Below are positions 33,416-42,674 of a DNA stretch of 64,000 nucleotides, one piece after another. Each line of letters opens with the position of its first letter. The first letter of the stretch is position 1. A program made the translations under genes and the position numbers. The notes beneath the pieces are model-generated. The model was given only the letters and a program-made list of their open reading frames with translations. It did not search any database and was not told the DNA's origin. Source of the DNA: Massilia norwichensis (GTDB taxonomy: Bacteria; Pseudomonadota; Gammaproteobacteria; Burkholderiales; Burkholderiaceae_D); contig NZ_JANUGX010000009.1 in assembly GCF_024753245.1 (NCBI RefSeq), positions 62,001 to 126,000 of the forward strand, in the 5' to 3' direction.

Positions 33416-35656
33416 TCAGGTCCGCTCGCGCTCGACCCGGTTCACGCCCGCCACGCGCCGCAGGTTGCGGATCAGGTGGGCCAGGTGCACGCGGTCCTTC
33501 ACCTGGATCGTGAAGCGCAGCTGGGTCATCATGTGTTCATCGTCCTCGTCCATGCCGACGTAGGTGATGTTGGCGTCGGACTCGCCGATCTCGGCGGCCA
33601 CGCGGGCCAGGATGCCCTTCTCGTTGTTGATCAGGAGGCGGATGCGGCAGTCGAAGCGGCGGTTCAGCTCATTGCCCCACTGGACCGCGATCCAGCGGTC
33701 CGGCTCCTTGTTGCGCAGGCGCTTGGCCTGCGAGCAGTCGCCGGTGTGCACCACCAGGCCCTGGTCGCGGCGCAGCTGGCCGACGATCTGGTCGCCCGGG
33801 ATCGGCAGGCAGCAGGGCGCCAGCTGGACCGAGACGCCTTCGCTGCCGTAGATCGTGACCGGATCCAGTTCGGGCGAATTGCTCGGCTGGGCCGGCACCG
33901 CGTCGACCGGCGCGTCCATCATGCCGAAGATGTGGCGCGCCACCAGCGCCGGCATGCGCTTGCCGATGCCGATGTCGGCGTACAGCTCTTCCATCGACTT
34001 GGCCGAGGATTCGGCCAGCAGCTTGTCGATGGTGGAGGGCGAGAGTTCGCCGCGGATGCCCAGCTGGGCCAGCGCCTGGCTCAGCAGTTCCTGGCCCAGT
34101 TCCACCGATTCGTTCAGGTTGATGGTGCGCAGGTAGTGGCGGATCGCGGAACGCGCCTTGCCGGTACGGACAAACGACAGCCAGGTCGGGCTCGGGCGCG
34201 AATCCGGGTCGGTCTCGATCTCGACGATGTCGCCGTTGCGCAGCTCGGTGCGCAACTGGGCCGGCTCGTGGTTGATCTTGACCGACACGGTATGGTCGCC
34301 GATGCCGGTGTGGATCGAGTACGCGAAGTCGAGCGGGGTCGCGCCGCGCGGCAGGGCGATGATCTTCGACTTCGGGGTGAACACATACACCGAGTCCGGG
34401 AACAGGTCGACCTTGACGTGCTCGAGGAACTCGGCCGAGTCGCCGGTCTGCTGCTGGATGTCGAGCAGCGACTGCAGCCAGGCGTGGGTGCGCTGCTGCA
34501 GGTCCGACATGTTCTGGTCGCCGGTCTTGTACAGCCAGTGCGCCGCCACGCCGCTCTCCGCGGTGCGGTGCATTTCCTGGGTGCGGATCTGGAATTCGAC
34601 CGGGGTGCCGTAGGGGCCGATCAGGGTGGTGTGCAGCGACTGGTAGCCGTTGATCTTGCGGATCGCGATGTAGTCCTTGAACTTGCCGGGCATCGGCTTG
34701 TACAGGGCGTGCAGGGTGCCGAGCGCCACGTAACAGTTCGGGACCGTGTCGACCACCACGCGGAAGCCATAGACGTCCAGCACCTGCGAGAACGACAGGC
34801 GCTTGTTGCGCATCTTTTTATAGATGCCGAACAGGGTCTTTTCGCGGCCGTAGACTTCGGCCTGGATGCCTGCCACGCCGAGCTGGTTCTTGACCGCGTC
34901 GAGGATTTTCTTGACCACTTCGCGGCGGTTGCCGCGCGCGGCCTTGATCGCTTTCGCCAGCGTCTGGTAGCGCAGCGGGTACAGGTGCGAGAACGACAGG
35001 TCCTGCAGCTCGCGGTAGATGTCGTTCAGGCCGAGCCGGTGCGCGATCGGCACGTAGACTTCCATGGTCTCGCCGGCGATGCGGCGCTTCTTGGCGGGCG
35101 CCATCACGCCCAGCGTGCGCATGTTGTGCAGGCGGTCGGCCAGCTTGATCAGGATGACGCGCACGTCCGATGCCATGGCCAGCAGCATCTTGCGGAAGTT
35201 CTCGGCCTGGGCCTCGACCACGCTCTGGAATTCGATCTTCTCCAGCTTGGACAGGCCGTCGACCAGGTTCGCGACCTGGGGGCCGAAGCGCTCCAGCAGC
35301 TCTTCCTTCTTGACGTCCTGGTCCTCGATCACGTCGTGCAGCAGCGCGGCCATGATGGCCTGGGCGTCCAGCTTCCAGTCGGCGCAGATCTCGGCGACGG
35401 CGATCGGGTGGGAGATATAGGGTTCGCCCGACTTGCGCACCTGGCCGAGGTGCATCTCGTCGGAGAAGCGGTAGGCTTCCTTGACCTTCTTGAGTTCAGC
35501 GGGCGTGAGGTATTCGCCCAACTTGCTGGCGAGGTGGGAAATCGACGCGACACCTGGAGCAGGGGCCGGCTCGGCTTCGTGCGGCTTGCTGGCAGGCCTG
35601 CCGGGTCTGCCTTTGGTGGTGCTTGCGTGGGTGGATTCCGGGGGAGACAAGGTCAT
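33416..35656 (-). CDS. spoT: Bifunctional (p)ppGpp synthetase/hydrolase SpoT
   Basis: The 746-aa protein controls the stringent alarmone. The N-terminal hydrolase has H83 and the H107-D108 and E111-D112 pairs (ALLHDVIEDQD), so it should be active. The synthetase region (about 245-390) contains LDVYGFRVVVDTV, GKFKDYIAIRKINGYQSLHT and EFQIRTQEMHRTAESGVAAH. TGS (about 410-470) and C-terminal ACT domains follow. Functional hydrolase residues and the rpoZ neighbour favour SpoT over RelA. The N-terminal 35 residues are a Pro/Lys-rich extension. The operon order gmk-rpoZ-spoT matches E. coli. Confidence 0.96.
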   Translation of the reverse strand: MTLSPPESTHASTTKGRPGRPASKPHEAEPAPAPGVASISHLASKLGEYLTPAELKKVKEAYRFSDEMHLGQVRKSGEPYISHPIAVAEICADWKLDAQAIMAALLHDVIEDQDVKKEELLERFGPQVANLVDGLSKLEKIEFQSVVEAQAENFRKMLLAMASDVRVILIKLADRLHNMRTLGVMAPAKKRRIAGETMEVYVPIAHRLGLNDIYRELQDLSFSHLYPLRYQTLAKAIKAARGNRREVVKKILDAVKNQLGVAGIQAEVYGREKTLFGIYKKMRNKRLSFSQVLDVYGFRVVVDTVPNCYVALGTLHALYKPMPGKFKDYIAIRKINGYQSLHTTLIGPYGTPVEFQIRTQEMHRTAESGVAAHWLYKTGDQNMSDLQQRTHAWLQSLLDIQQQTGDSAEFLEHVKVDLFPDSVYVFTPKSKIIALPRGATPLDFAYSIHTGIGDHTVSVKINHEPAQLRTELRNGDIVEIETDPDSRPSPTWLSFVRTGKARSAIRHYLRTINLNESVELGQELLSQALAQLGIRGELSPSTIDKLLAESSAKSMEELYADIGIGKRMPALVARHIFGMMDAPVDAVPAQPSNSPELDPVTIYGSEGVSVQLAPCCLPIPGDQIVGQLRRDQGLVVHTGDCSQAKRLRNKEPDRWIAVQWGNELNRRFDCRIRLLINNEKGILARVAAEIGESDANITYVGMDEDDEHMMTQLRFTIQVKDRVHLAHLIRNLRRVAGVNRVERERT

Positions 35657-35697
35657 ACTCGAAGATAATCAGCCGCTGTGTGGGGACAGCATAGCAG

Positions 35698-35752
35698 AAT
35701 AAGCCGGGGTCAGAGCCCGCTTGATGCGCTTGAGCTCCAACCCCGGCTTATT
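35698..35752. repeat. Degenerate REP-like inverted repeat, copy B (rpoZ-spoT gap)
   Basis: Perfect 12-base arms AATAAGCCGGGG and CCCCGGCTTATT enclose a sequence that retains GTCAGAGCCC of the REP core on the left side only. It could form a long hairpin between rpoZ and spoT, possibly modulating read-through. Confidence 0.7.
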
Positions 35753-35780
35753 CTTGTACTGCCGATGCCGGCTGGCGTAA

Positions 35781-35984
35781 TTACATCGGGACCTTTTTCA
35801 GCATCTCGATGCCGACCTTGCCGGCGGCGATTTCACGCAGGGCGACGACGGTCGGCTTGTCCTTGGCTTCGACCTTCGGGGTGTGGCCCTGCAGCAGCTG
35901 GCGCGCGCGGTAGGTCGCGGACAGGGTCAGCTGGAAGCGGTTCGGGATATTCTTCAGGCAGTCTTCGATGGTGATGCGGGCCAT
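35781..35984 (-). CDS. rpoZ: RNA polymerase omega subunit
   Basis: Omega helps fold and assemble the beta-prime subunit and mediates ppGpp response. The 67-aa product starts [19 protein letters not shown], the conserved N-terminus, followed by [11 protein letters not shown] and a [13 protein letters not shown] helix. The length is typical of betaproteobacteria. It lies between gmk and spoT, the standard arrangement. Confidence 0.97.
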   Translation of the reverse strand: MARITIEDCLKNIPNRFQLTLSATYRARQLLQGHTPKVEAKDKPTVVALREIAAGKVGIEMLKKVPM

Positions 35985-36022
35985 GGTGTGCTCCTAGATC
36001 TGGAAATAAATTGCGAATCGGG

Positions 36023-36079
36023 CGGTAATTCGGGGTCAGAGCCCGGTTTTAACGAATGGGCTCTGACCCCGAATTACCG
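36023..36079. repeat. REP-like inverted repeat, copy C (gmk-rpoZ gap)
   Basis: Perfect 22-base arms, 36023-36044 and 36058-36079, enclose a 13-base loop GGTTTTAACGAAT. The core GGGGTCAGAGCCC is identical to copy D and one base different from copy A. It ends 6 bases before the gmk stop codon triplet. Confidence 0.93.
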
Positions 36080-36084
36080 AGGGA

Positions 36085-36732
36085 TCAGCTCTGCGGTTGG
36101 TGCGCGTGGATGCCTAACTGCGCGAACAGCGAAGCATTGCGGGCCGCCTGCTGGGCGAATCGTGCTCGTGTCGCTTTGACAATCGCCCTCAGCTCGGACA
36201 GGGCGACGTTGAACTCTTCGTTGATGATAGCATATTCGAACTCCGGAGCGTGAGCGATCTCACCGCCCGCGGCCAGCAAACGTCGCGTGATGATGTGCGG
36301 TTCGTCGGTGCCGCGCTTGTGCAGGCGCTCTTCCAGCGCCGCGATCGACGGCGGCAGGATGAAGATGCCGGCTGCATCCGGGAACAACTTCTTGACCTGG
36401 CGCGCGCCCTGCCAGTCGATCTCCAGCAGGATGTCGGTGCCGTTCTTCATTTCCTGTTCGACGCTCAGGCGGCTGGTGCCGTAGTAATTGCCGTGCACCT
36501 CGGCCCATTCCAGGAACTCGCCGCGGTCGGCGCGGGCGACGAAGTCGTCGGCGGTCGTGAAGTGGTAGTGGACGCCGTCCTGTTCGCCCGGGCGCGGCGG
36601 ACGCGTGGTGGTCGAGATCGACAGCTTGATGCCGGGCTCCTGCGCCAGCAGGGCATTGACCAGGGTCGATTTGCCGGCGCCGGACGGGGCGGCGACAATG
36701 AACAGGCTGCCGGAGAAGGCGGTGGTGATCAT
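36085..36732 (-). CDS. gmk: Guanylate kinase
   Basis: Gmk phosphorylates GMP to GDP. The 215-aa enzyme has the P-loop APSGAGKST near residue 15, the GMP-binding [19 protein letters not shown], and [18 protein letters not shown] at 36732 is chosen because it has an AAGGAAC RBS and gives the usual length; an in-frame ATG at 36765 would add 11 residues. It lies upstream of rpoZ and spoT. Confidence 0.96.
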   Translation of the reverse strand: MITTAFSGSLFIVAAPSGAGKSTLVNALLAQEPGIKLSISTTTRPPRPGEQDGVHYHFTTADDFVARADRGEFLEWAEVHGNYYGTSRLSVEQEMKNGTDILLEIDWQGARQVKKLFPDAAGIFILPPSIAALEERLHKRGTDEPHIITRRLLAAGGEIAHAPEFEYAIINEEFNVALSELRAIVKATRARFAQQAARNASLFAQLGIHAHQPQS

Positions 36733-36772
36733 GGTTGTTCCTTTTGCTACGTTTTCGATGTTCATAAATCCA

Positions 36773-36820
36773 CGTGGGCACGGAACACCCACCCCGTAGG
36801 GTGGGCACACCGTGCCCACG
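36773..36820. repeat. Nested palindrome GTGGGCACGG in the gmk-yicC gap
   Basis: Outer arms CGTGGGCACGG (36773-36783) and CCGTGCCCACG (36810-36820) are perfectly complementary over 11 bases. Inside, CCCACCC (36788-36794) and GGGTGGG (36799-36805) form a second 7-base stem with a 4-base loop. The structure looks like a dispersed repeat, distinct from the GGGGTCAGAGCCC family. Confidence 0.75.
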
Positions 36821-36861
36821 CATGCCAAGCTTGAAAAGCCGGCGATTGATCAGTGGGGTCA

Positions 36862-36912
36862 GAATTCGGGGTCAGAGCCCGGTGTTCACGGGTGGGCTCT
36901 GACCCCGAATTC
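36862..36912. repeat. REP-like inverted repeat, copy D (yicC-gmk gap)
   Basis: Perfect 19-base arms GAATTCGGGGTCAGAGCCC (36862-36880) and GGGCTCTGACCCCGAATTC (36894-36912) enclose a 13-base loop. A partial extra half-copy, GGGGTCAGAATTC, lies directly to the left (36855-36867). The right arm ends 11 bases before the yicC stop. Confidence 0.93.
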
Positions 36913-36923
36913 ATGACCCTCGA

Positions 36924-37826
36924 TTATTCGAGATTCTGCACCTGCTCCCGCATCTGCTCGATCAGCAGCTTCAGCTCCATCGACGCATCCGCCAGCTCCT
37001 TGACCGAGGCCTTGGCGCCCAGCGTGTTCGCTTCGCGGTTCAGTTCCTGCATCATGAAGTCGAGGCGCTTGCCGACCTGGCCGCCCTTTTTCAGGATGTG
37101 ACGGGTCTCGTTCAGGTGCGCGGTCAGGCGCGACAGCTCTTCCGAGACGTCGATGCGGATGCCGTACAGCGTGACTTCCTGGCGGATCCGCTCGAACACT
37201 TCCTGGCGTGTCAGCACCTGCGGGTTGGCGTGGCCGGCCAGGCCCAGCGCGTCCTGCATGCGTTCCACCGCCTTCTGCTGGAATTGCGAGATCACCTGCG
37301 GGATCAAAGGCGTGATGCGCTTGACGATGGCTTCCATCGATTCGATGCGCGACAGCAGCATCGCCTCCAGGGCGGCGCCTTCGCGCTTGCGGCTGTCGAC
37401 GAAAGCGGCCACCACCTGTTTGGTGAGGGCGGCGACGTCGGCCTGCAGCGATTCCTGGCCAACCTGCGCCTCCTCGATCACGCCCGGCCAGCGCAGCAGT
37501 TCGGCCACGGTCATCAGCGGGGCCGAAACGAAATGGCGCGTGACTTCGGATTGCAGCCGTGCCAGGTCGGCCAGCAGTGCCTGGTTCAGTACCTGGGAGC
37601 CGCTTGCCGCCTTGCGGCCGAAGGACAGGCGGACTTCCACCTTGCCGCGCGTGATCGCCGCCATGATCGCCGAGCGCAGGTCGGGTTCCAGCGCGCGCAG
37701 TTCGTCGTTGATGCGGAACTGCAGGTCGAGGAAGCGTGAATTGACGCTCTTGATCTCGATGGTGAGGGTGCCGGCAGCGCCTTCGCTGGTGGCGACCGCA
37801 TAACCTGTCATGCTAGAAATGCTCAA
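36924..37826 (-). CDS. yicC: YicC-family endoribonuclease
   Basis: YicC is a conserved RNase that degrades some small RNAs. The 300-aa protein begins SMTGYAVATS, as in the family, contains IEIKSVNSRFLDLQFR, and ends with EQMREQVQNLE typical of the DUF1732 tail. The start is taken as TTG at 37826, because GGGGAT lies about 6 bases upstream and family members have a few residues before SMTGYA; the ATG at 37811 has no RBS. It is adjacent to gmk, a common association. Confidence 0.92.
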   Translation of the reverse strand: MSISSMTGYAVATSEGAAGTLTIEIKSVNSRFLDLQFRINDELRALEPDLRSAIMAAITRGKVEVRLSFGRKAASGSQVLNQALLADLARLQSEVTRHFVSAPLMTVAELLRWPGVIEEAQVGQESLQADVAALTKQVVAAFVDSRKREGAALEAMLLSRIESMEAIVKRITPLIPQVISQFQQKAVERMQDALGLAGHANPQVLTRQEVFERIRQEVTLYGIRIDVSEELSRLTAHLNETRHILKKGGQVGKRLDFMMQELNREANTLGAKASVKELADASMELKLLIEQMREQVQNLE

Positions 37827-37928
37827 TGGAATCCCCGAGTTATCACGGGGCCGCGAGGGCCCCTTTATTCTTTACAAAGCGGTGATTTATCCACACAATC
37901 GCCGTGTTACGCAAGGAATACTTCCCAC

Positions 37929-38933
37929 ATGGCTGCACAAAATAACGCTCCCCTGCCCGATGGGCTGGAAATTGGCGGATATCGCATTGTAAAGAAAATT
38001 GCGTCCGGCGGGTTCAGTATTGTTTATCTTGCATATGATGGCGACGGCAATGCGGTCGCGATCAAGGAATACCTCCCCAGCGCCCTGGCGCTGCGCCAGC
38101 CCGGCCAGCTGATTCCCATCATTTCGAAGGCCAATCTGCCGGTGTTCCGCATCGGCCTGAAGTGCTTTTTCGAGGAGGGCAGGGCGCTGGCCAGGATCGT
38201 CCATCCGAACGTGGTGCGGGTCCTGAACTTCTTCCGCGCCAACGACACGGTCTATATGGTGATGGCCTACGAATCGGGCCATTCGCTGCAGGAGCAGATC
38301 GCGCGCCTGCTGGCCAAGGGCCAGCGCGCCAGCGAAGGCTTCATCCGCCAGGCCTTCAAGGGCGTCTGCGGCGGCCTGCGCGAAGTCCACGCCAACAAGC
38401 TGCTGCACCTGGATCTCAAGCCCGCCAACGTCTACCTGCGTACCGACGGCACCCCGCTGCTGCTGGACTTCGGCGCCGCGCGCCAGACCATCAACACCGA
38501 CGTGCCGACGCTGGCGCCGATGTACACGCCCGGCTTTGCCGCCCCCGAGCTGTATGCGAAGGGCGCCGCGCTCGGCCCCTGGACCGACATCTACAGCATC
38601 GGCGCGGCGATCTACGCCTGCATGGCCGCCGCGCCGCCGCAGCCGGCCGACCAGCGCCGCACCCGCGACGAGATGCCCGAGCGCTTCGCCAGGATCGCAG
38701 ATGCGTATTCGCCCGAACTGCTGGCGATGACGCGGGCCTGCCTGGACATGGACCCGCTGGCGCGTCCGCAGAGCGTGTTCGCGGTGCAGAAGGTGCTGCA
38801 GGCGGCCATGCCCGGCGCGCCGGTGCCGGCCGCGCCGGCCGCGTCCGCCGCGCGGCCCGCAAAAGAACGGGCCGACGCGCCCGCGGCATCCGGCTGGCGC
38901 AGCCTGGTCGGCCGCATCAATCCCTTCGCCTAG
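37929..38933 (+). CDS. Eukaryotic-type Ser/Thr protein kinase
   Basis: The 334-aa kinase has an N-lobe glycine loop (IASGGFSIVYLA), K46 in VAIKEY, catalytic loop H160-L-D162-L-K164-P-A-N167, DFG at 180-182, and APE at 205-207. It lacks a transmembrane segment; a Pro/Ala-rich tail (about 292-325) follows the kinase domain. It is followed by a PP2C phosphatase after 8 bases, so the pair probably forms a reversible phosphorylation switch. Substrates are unknown. The promoter lies in the 102 bases shared with divergent yicC. Confidence 0.93.
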   Translation: MAAQNNAPLPDGLEIGGYRIVKKIASGGFSIVYLAYDGDGNAVAIKEYLPSALALRQPGQLIPIISKANLPVFRIGLKCFFEEGRALARIVHPNVVRVLNFFRANDTVYMVMAYESGHSLQEQIARLLAKGQRASEGFIRQAFKGVCGGLREVHANKLLHLDLKPANVYLRTDGTPLLLDFGAARQTINTDVPTLAPMYTPGFAAPELYAKGAALGPWTDIYSIGAAIYACMAAAPPQPADQRRTRDEMPERFARIADAYSPELLAMTRACLDMDPLARPQSVFAVQKVLQAAMPGAPVPAAPAASAARPAKERADAPAASGWRSLVGRINPFA

Positions 38934-38941
38934 GAACCGCC

Positions 38942-39889
38942 ATGCAGTTTTCCGTCTACCAGCAAAGCCACATCGGCGGCCGCAAGGTCAACCAGGACCG
39001 CATGGGCTACAGCTACACGCGCGAAGCCCTGTTGCTGGTGCTGGCCGACGGCATGGGCGGCCACCAGCGCGGCGAGGTCGCGGCCGGCATCGCCCTGCAG
39101 ACCATGTCGGCGCTGTTCCGCAATGCGGCCACGCCCTGGGTCAGGAAGCCCGAGCGCTTTCTGGAAGAAGCCTTCATGCAGGCCCACGAAGCGATCCAGC
39201 GCTACGCCCGCGAGCAGGGCATGCCGGACAACCCGCGCACCACCATCGTCGCCTGCCTGGTTCAGCACAACTGCGCGGTGTGGGCGCATTGCGGCGACTC
39301 GCGCCTGTACTGGCTGCGCCGCGGCCAGATCCTGGCGCGCACGCGCGACCACTCGCACATCGAACACCTGATCGCCAAGGGCCTGGCCGACCCCAGCGAG
39401 CGCAATACCCACCCCGACCGCAATAAACTCTACAGCTGCCTCGGCGCCAACACGCCGCCGCGGGTCGAGCTGTCGCGCCAGGCCAGCCTGGAGCCGGGCG
39501 ACGTGCTGCTGCTCTGCTCGGACGGCCTGTGGGGCATCCTGCCCGACACCGAGATCGTGCACCAGCTGTCGACCCACACCATCGTGCAGGCGGTGCCGGA
39601 CATGATCGGCATGGCCACCGCGATCGCAGGCAGCCGCGGCGACAACACCACCGCCCTCGCCATCCAGTGGCAGGGCGCGCACGATGCGGCATCCAGCGGC
39701 GACGACGGCATGGTCTCGACCCTGATGCTGCCCGAAGGCGAAGTCACGACGCGCCTGGCCGAGCAGCCGGCGGCCGATCCGGCGAATCCGGCCACCGCGG
39801 CGCTGGACGACTTCGACGACGAAGACATCGAAAAGGCCATCGCCGAGATCCGCGACGCGATCGAAAAATCTTCCCAGCTACTCAAATGA
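38942..39889 (+). CDS. PP2C-family protein phosphatase
   Basis: The 315-aa metallophosphatase has the PPM motifs: N-terminal GGRKVNQDRMGY, ADGMGGHQRGE (metal-binding D and G), GDSRLYWLRRG, CSDGLWGILPD and GDNTTALAI. The C-terminal 70 residues are acidic and likely unstructured up to a terminal helix (DDEDIEKAIAEIRDAIEK). It is co-transcribed with the upstream Ser/Thr kinase and is followed after 18 bases by rph. Confidence 0.94.
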   Translation: MQFSVYQQSHIGGRKVNQDRMGYSYTREALLLVLADGMGGHQRGEVAAGIALQTMSALFRNAATPWVRKPERFLEEAFMQAHEAIQRYAREQGMPDNPRTTIVACLVQHNCAVWAHCGDSRLYWLRRGQILARTRDHSHIEHLIAKGLADPSERNTHPDRNKLYSCLGANTPPRVELSRQASLEPGDVLLLCSDGLWGILPDTEIVHQLSTHTIVQAVPDMIGMATAIAGSRGDNTTALAIQWQGAHDAASSGDDGMVSTLMLPEGEVTTRLAEQPAADPANPATAALDDFDDEDIEKAIAEIRDAIEKSSQLLK

Positions 39890-39907
39890 TCGAATAAAAG
39901 GACCCAA

Positions 39908-40642
39908 ATGACCTTCACCACCCGCCCCAGCAACCGCAGCGTCGACCAGCTGCGCAGCATCCGCATCACCCGCCAGTACACCAAGCACGCCGAAGGGTCG
40001 GTCTTGATCGAATGCGGCGACACCAAGGTGATCTGCACCGCCAGCATCGAAGAGAAGGTGCCGGGCTTCCTGAAGGGCAAAGGGCAGGGCTGGATGACGG
40101 CGGAATACGGCATGCTGCCGCGCTCGACGCACACGCGCATGGACCGCGAAGCCGCGCGCGGCAAGCAGTCCGGCCGTACCCAGGAGATCCAGCGCCTGAT
40201 CGGCCGCTCGCTGCGCGCCGCCTTCGACCTGGAAGCCTTCGGCGAGCGCACCCTGCACCTGGACTGCGACGTGATCCAGGCCGACGGCGGCACCCGCACC
40301 GCGTCGATCACCGGCGCGATGGTGGCGGCCTACGATGCCTTCAACGCGCTGGTCGGCCGCGGCCTGATCGGCGCCGTGCCGGTCAAGCAGTTCGTGGCGG
40401 CGGTGTCGGTGGGCGTGTACAAGGGCATGCCGGTGCTGGACCTCGACTACATCGAGGATTCCGACTGCGACACCGACATGAACGTGGTGATGACCGACCT
40501 CGGCCACTTCGTCGAAGTGCAGGGCACGGCCGAGGGCGCGGCCTTCTCGCGCGCCGGCATGAACCGCCTGCTGGACCTGGCCGAGAAGGGCATCCGCGAA
40601 CTGGTGACCCTGCAGAAGCAGTCGCTGGGCCTGATCGGCTGA
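39908..40642 (+). CDS. rph: Ribonuclease PH
   Basis: RNase PH trims tRNA 3' ends by phosphorolysis. The 244-aa protein has the family start [37 protein letters not shown], and the phosphate-site region [16 protein letters not shown]. Length is normal. In many betaproteobacteria rph is directly followed by rdgB and hemW; here those genes lie 8.5 kb downstream, beyond an inserted-looking block. Confidence 0.96.
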   Translation: MTFTTRPSNRSVDQLRSIRITRQYTKHAEGSVLIECGDTKVICTASIEEKVPGFLKGKGQGWMTAEYGMLPRSTHTRMDREAARGKQSGRTQEIQRLIGRSLRAAFDLEAFGERTLHLDCDVIQADGGTRTASITGAMVAAYDAFNALVGRGLIGAVPVKQFVAAVSVGVYKGMPVLDLDYIEDSDCDTDMNVVMTDLGHFVEVQGTAEGAAFSRAGMNRLLDLAEKGIRELVTLQKQSLGLIG

Positions 40643-40648
40643 GCGCCG

Positions 40649-41365
40649 TTACAGCTTTTCGATCTGCCGGTCGATCGCCTTGCGGGCGCGCTCGTTGCGC
40701 TCGCTGTAGCGGTCGGTCAGGTAATCGGTGCGGCCGCGCAGCAGCAGCGTCATCTTGAAAAGCTCTTCCATCACGTCGACCACGCGGTCGTAGTAGGCGG
40801 AAGGACGCATGCGGCCGGCCTCGTCGAATTCCTTGTAGGCCATCGGCACCGAGGACTGGTTCGGAATCGTGAACATGCGCATCCAGCGCCCCAGCAGGCG
40901 CAGCGTGTTGACGACGTTGAAGGACTGCGAACCGCCGCAAACCTGCATCACCGCCAGCGTGCGGCCCTGGCTCGGGCGGATCGCGCCCATTTCGAGCGGA
41001 ATCCAGTCGATCTGGTTCTTCATCACCGCGGTGATCGCGCCATGGCGCTCCGGGCTGCACCAGACCTGGCCTTCCGACCACAGACAGAGTTCGCGCAGCT
41101 CGGCCACCTTCGGATGCGTCTCCGGCACGCTGCCGACCATCGGCAGTTCCATCGGATCGAAGATCTTCACCTCGGCACCGAAATGCTCGAGGATGCGCGC
41201 CGCTTCGTAGGTGAGAAAGCGGCTGAAGGAGCGTTCGCGCAGCGAGCCGTACAGCATCAGGATGCGCGGCGGGTGCTGCAGGTCGCCTTGTGGCGCCAGC
41301 TTGTCGATGGTCGGCAGGTCGAGCAGTTCGGGTTTGATGTTGGGGAGATTCGGGATCTTGTCCAT
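40649..41365 (-). CDS. arsH: ArsH, NADPH-dependent FMN oxidoreductase of arsenic resistance
   Basis: ArsH oxidises trivalent organoarsenicals and has FMN reductase activity. The 238-aa flavodoxin-like protein has the FMN-binding [16 protein letters not shown] (about 36-51), the [20 protein letters not shown] motif and a [17 protein letters not shown] tail. It ends the arsR-arsC-arsB-arsH operon, starting 13 bases after arsB. It is convergent with rph. Confidence 0.94.
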   Translation of the reverse strand: MDKIPNLPNIKPELLDLPTIDKLAPQGDLQHPPRILMLYGSLRERSFSRFLTYEAARILEHFGAEVKIFDPMELPMVGSVPETHPKVAELRELCLWSEGQVWCSPERHGAITAVMKNQIDWIPLEMGAIRPSQGRTLAVMQVCGGSQSFNVVNTLRLLGRWMRMFTIPNQSSVPMAYKEFDEAGRMRPSAYYDRVVDVMEELFKMTLLLRGRTDYLTDRYSERNERARKAIDRQIEKL

Positions 41366-41378
41366 GATTTCTTTCAGC

Positions 41379-42665
41379 TCAGTCCAGACCCAGGCGCAGG
41401 GCCAGCGCGCTCAAGGTCACCAGAAGAATGGGCAGCGTCAGCAGGATGCCGACCCTGAAATAATAGCCCCAGGAGATGCGGATGTTCTTCGCCGACAGCA
41501 CGTGTAGCCACAGCAAGGTGGCGAGGCTGCCGATCGGCGTGATCTTGGGGCCCAGGTCGGCGCCGATCACGTTCGCGTAGACCATCGCCTCGCGCACCGC
41601 GCCCTGGGCCATAGTGGCGTCGATGGCCAGCGCGCCGACCAGCACGGTCGGCATGTTGTTCATGATGGACGAAAGGATGGCCGTGATGAAGCCCGTTCCC
41701 AGCGCGGCGCTCCAGATGCCGTGCTGCGCGCAACGATCCAGCAAGGCCGTCAGCCAGGCGGTCAGCCCGGCATTGCGCAGGCCGTACACGACCAGGTACA
41801 TCCCCAGCGAAAACACGACGACCTGCCACGGCGCCCCACGCAGCACCTCGCGGGTCGGGATGCGCTGCCCGCGCGCCGCCACGGCGAGCAGGAGCAAGGC
41901 GCCGGTCGCGGCGACCGCGCTGATCGGCACGCCGGCGTCGTCGAGCCAGAAGAAACCCACGAGCAGCATCGCCAGCACCCACCAGCCGGTGAGGAAGGTG
42001 GCGCGGTCGTGGATCGCTTCCATCGGCTGCTTGAGCTGGGCCAGGTCGTAGTCGGGCGGGATGTCCTTGCGGAAGAAGCAAACGAGGGCAGCGAGCGTGG
42101 CCGCCACCGACACCAGGTTGACCGGCACCATCACCGCCGCATAGCGTGCGAAGCCGATCCCGAAGTAGTCGCTCGATACGATGTTCACCAGGTTCGATAC
42201 GCCAAGGGGCAGGCTGGCGGTATCGGCGATGAAGCCGGCCGCCATCACGTAGGCCAGCGTCGCCCGGGGCGTGAAGCGCAGCGCCGTCAGCATGGCGACG
42301 ACGATGGGCGTCAGGATCAGCGCGGCGCCGTCGTTGGCGAACAGCGCGGCCACCGCGGCGCCGAGCAGGACCAGCAGCACGAACAGGCGCCGTCCGCTTC
42401 CTTTTCCCCAGCGTGCCACGTGCAGCGCCGCCCATTCGAAGAACCCGGCTTTGTCGAGCAGTAGGCTGATGACGATCACTGCCACGAAGGTGCCGGTCGC
42501 GTTCCAGACGATGTGCCAGACCACCGGGATATCGCCGACCTGGACGACGCCGGCGAGCAGGGCTGCCGAGGCACCGGCGGCGGCGCTCCAGCCGATGCCC
42601 AGTCCGCGCGGCTGCCAGATGACCAGGCCGAGGGTGGCGACGAAAATGAGAAAGGCGCTCAGCAC
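41379..42665 (-). CDS. arsB: Arsenite efflux pump ArsB
   Basis: ArsB exports arsenite and antimonite across the inner membrane. The 428-aa protein has about 11-12 hydrophobic helices and the ArsB phrases [37 protein letters not shown], and [18 protein letters not shown]. The start is GTG at 42665, 9 bases after the arsC stop. No ArsA ATPase is encoded nearby, so it would act as a secondary transporter. Confidence 0.95.
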   Translation of the reverse strand: MLSAFLIFVATLGLVIWQPRGLGIGWSAAAGASAALLAGVVQVGDIPVVWHIVWNATGTFVAVIVISLLLDKAGFFEWAALHVARWGKGSGRRLFVLLVLLGAAVAALFANDGAALILTPIVVAMLTALRFTPRATLAYVMAAGFIADTASLPLGVSNLVNIVSSDYFGIGFARYAAVMVPVNLVSVAATLAALVCFFRKDIPPDYDLAQLKQPMEAIHDRATFLTGWWVLAMLLVGFFWLDDAGVPISAVAATGALLLLAVAARGQRIPTREVLRGAPWQVVVFSLGMYLVVYGLRNAGLTAWLTALLDRCAQHGIWSAALGTGFITAILSSIMNNMPTVLVGALAIDATMAQGAVREAMVYANVIGADLGPKITPIGSLATLLWLHVLSAKNIRISWGYYFRVGILLTLPILLVTLSALALRLGLD

Positions 42666-42674
42666 GGCGCTGCC

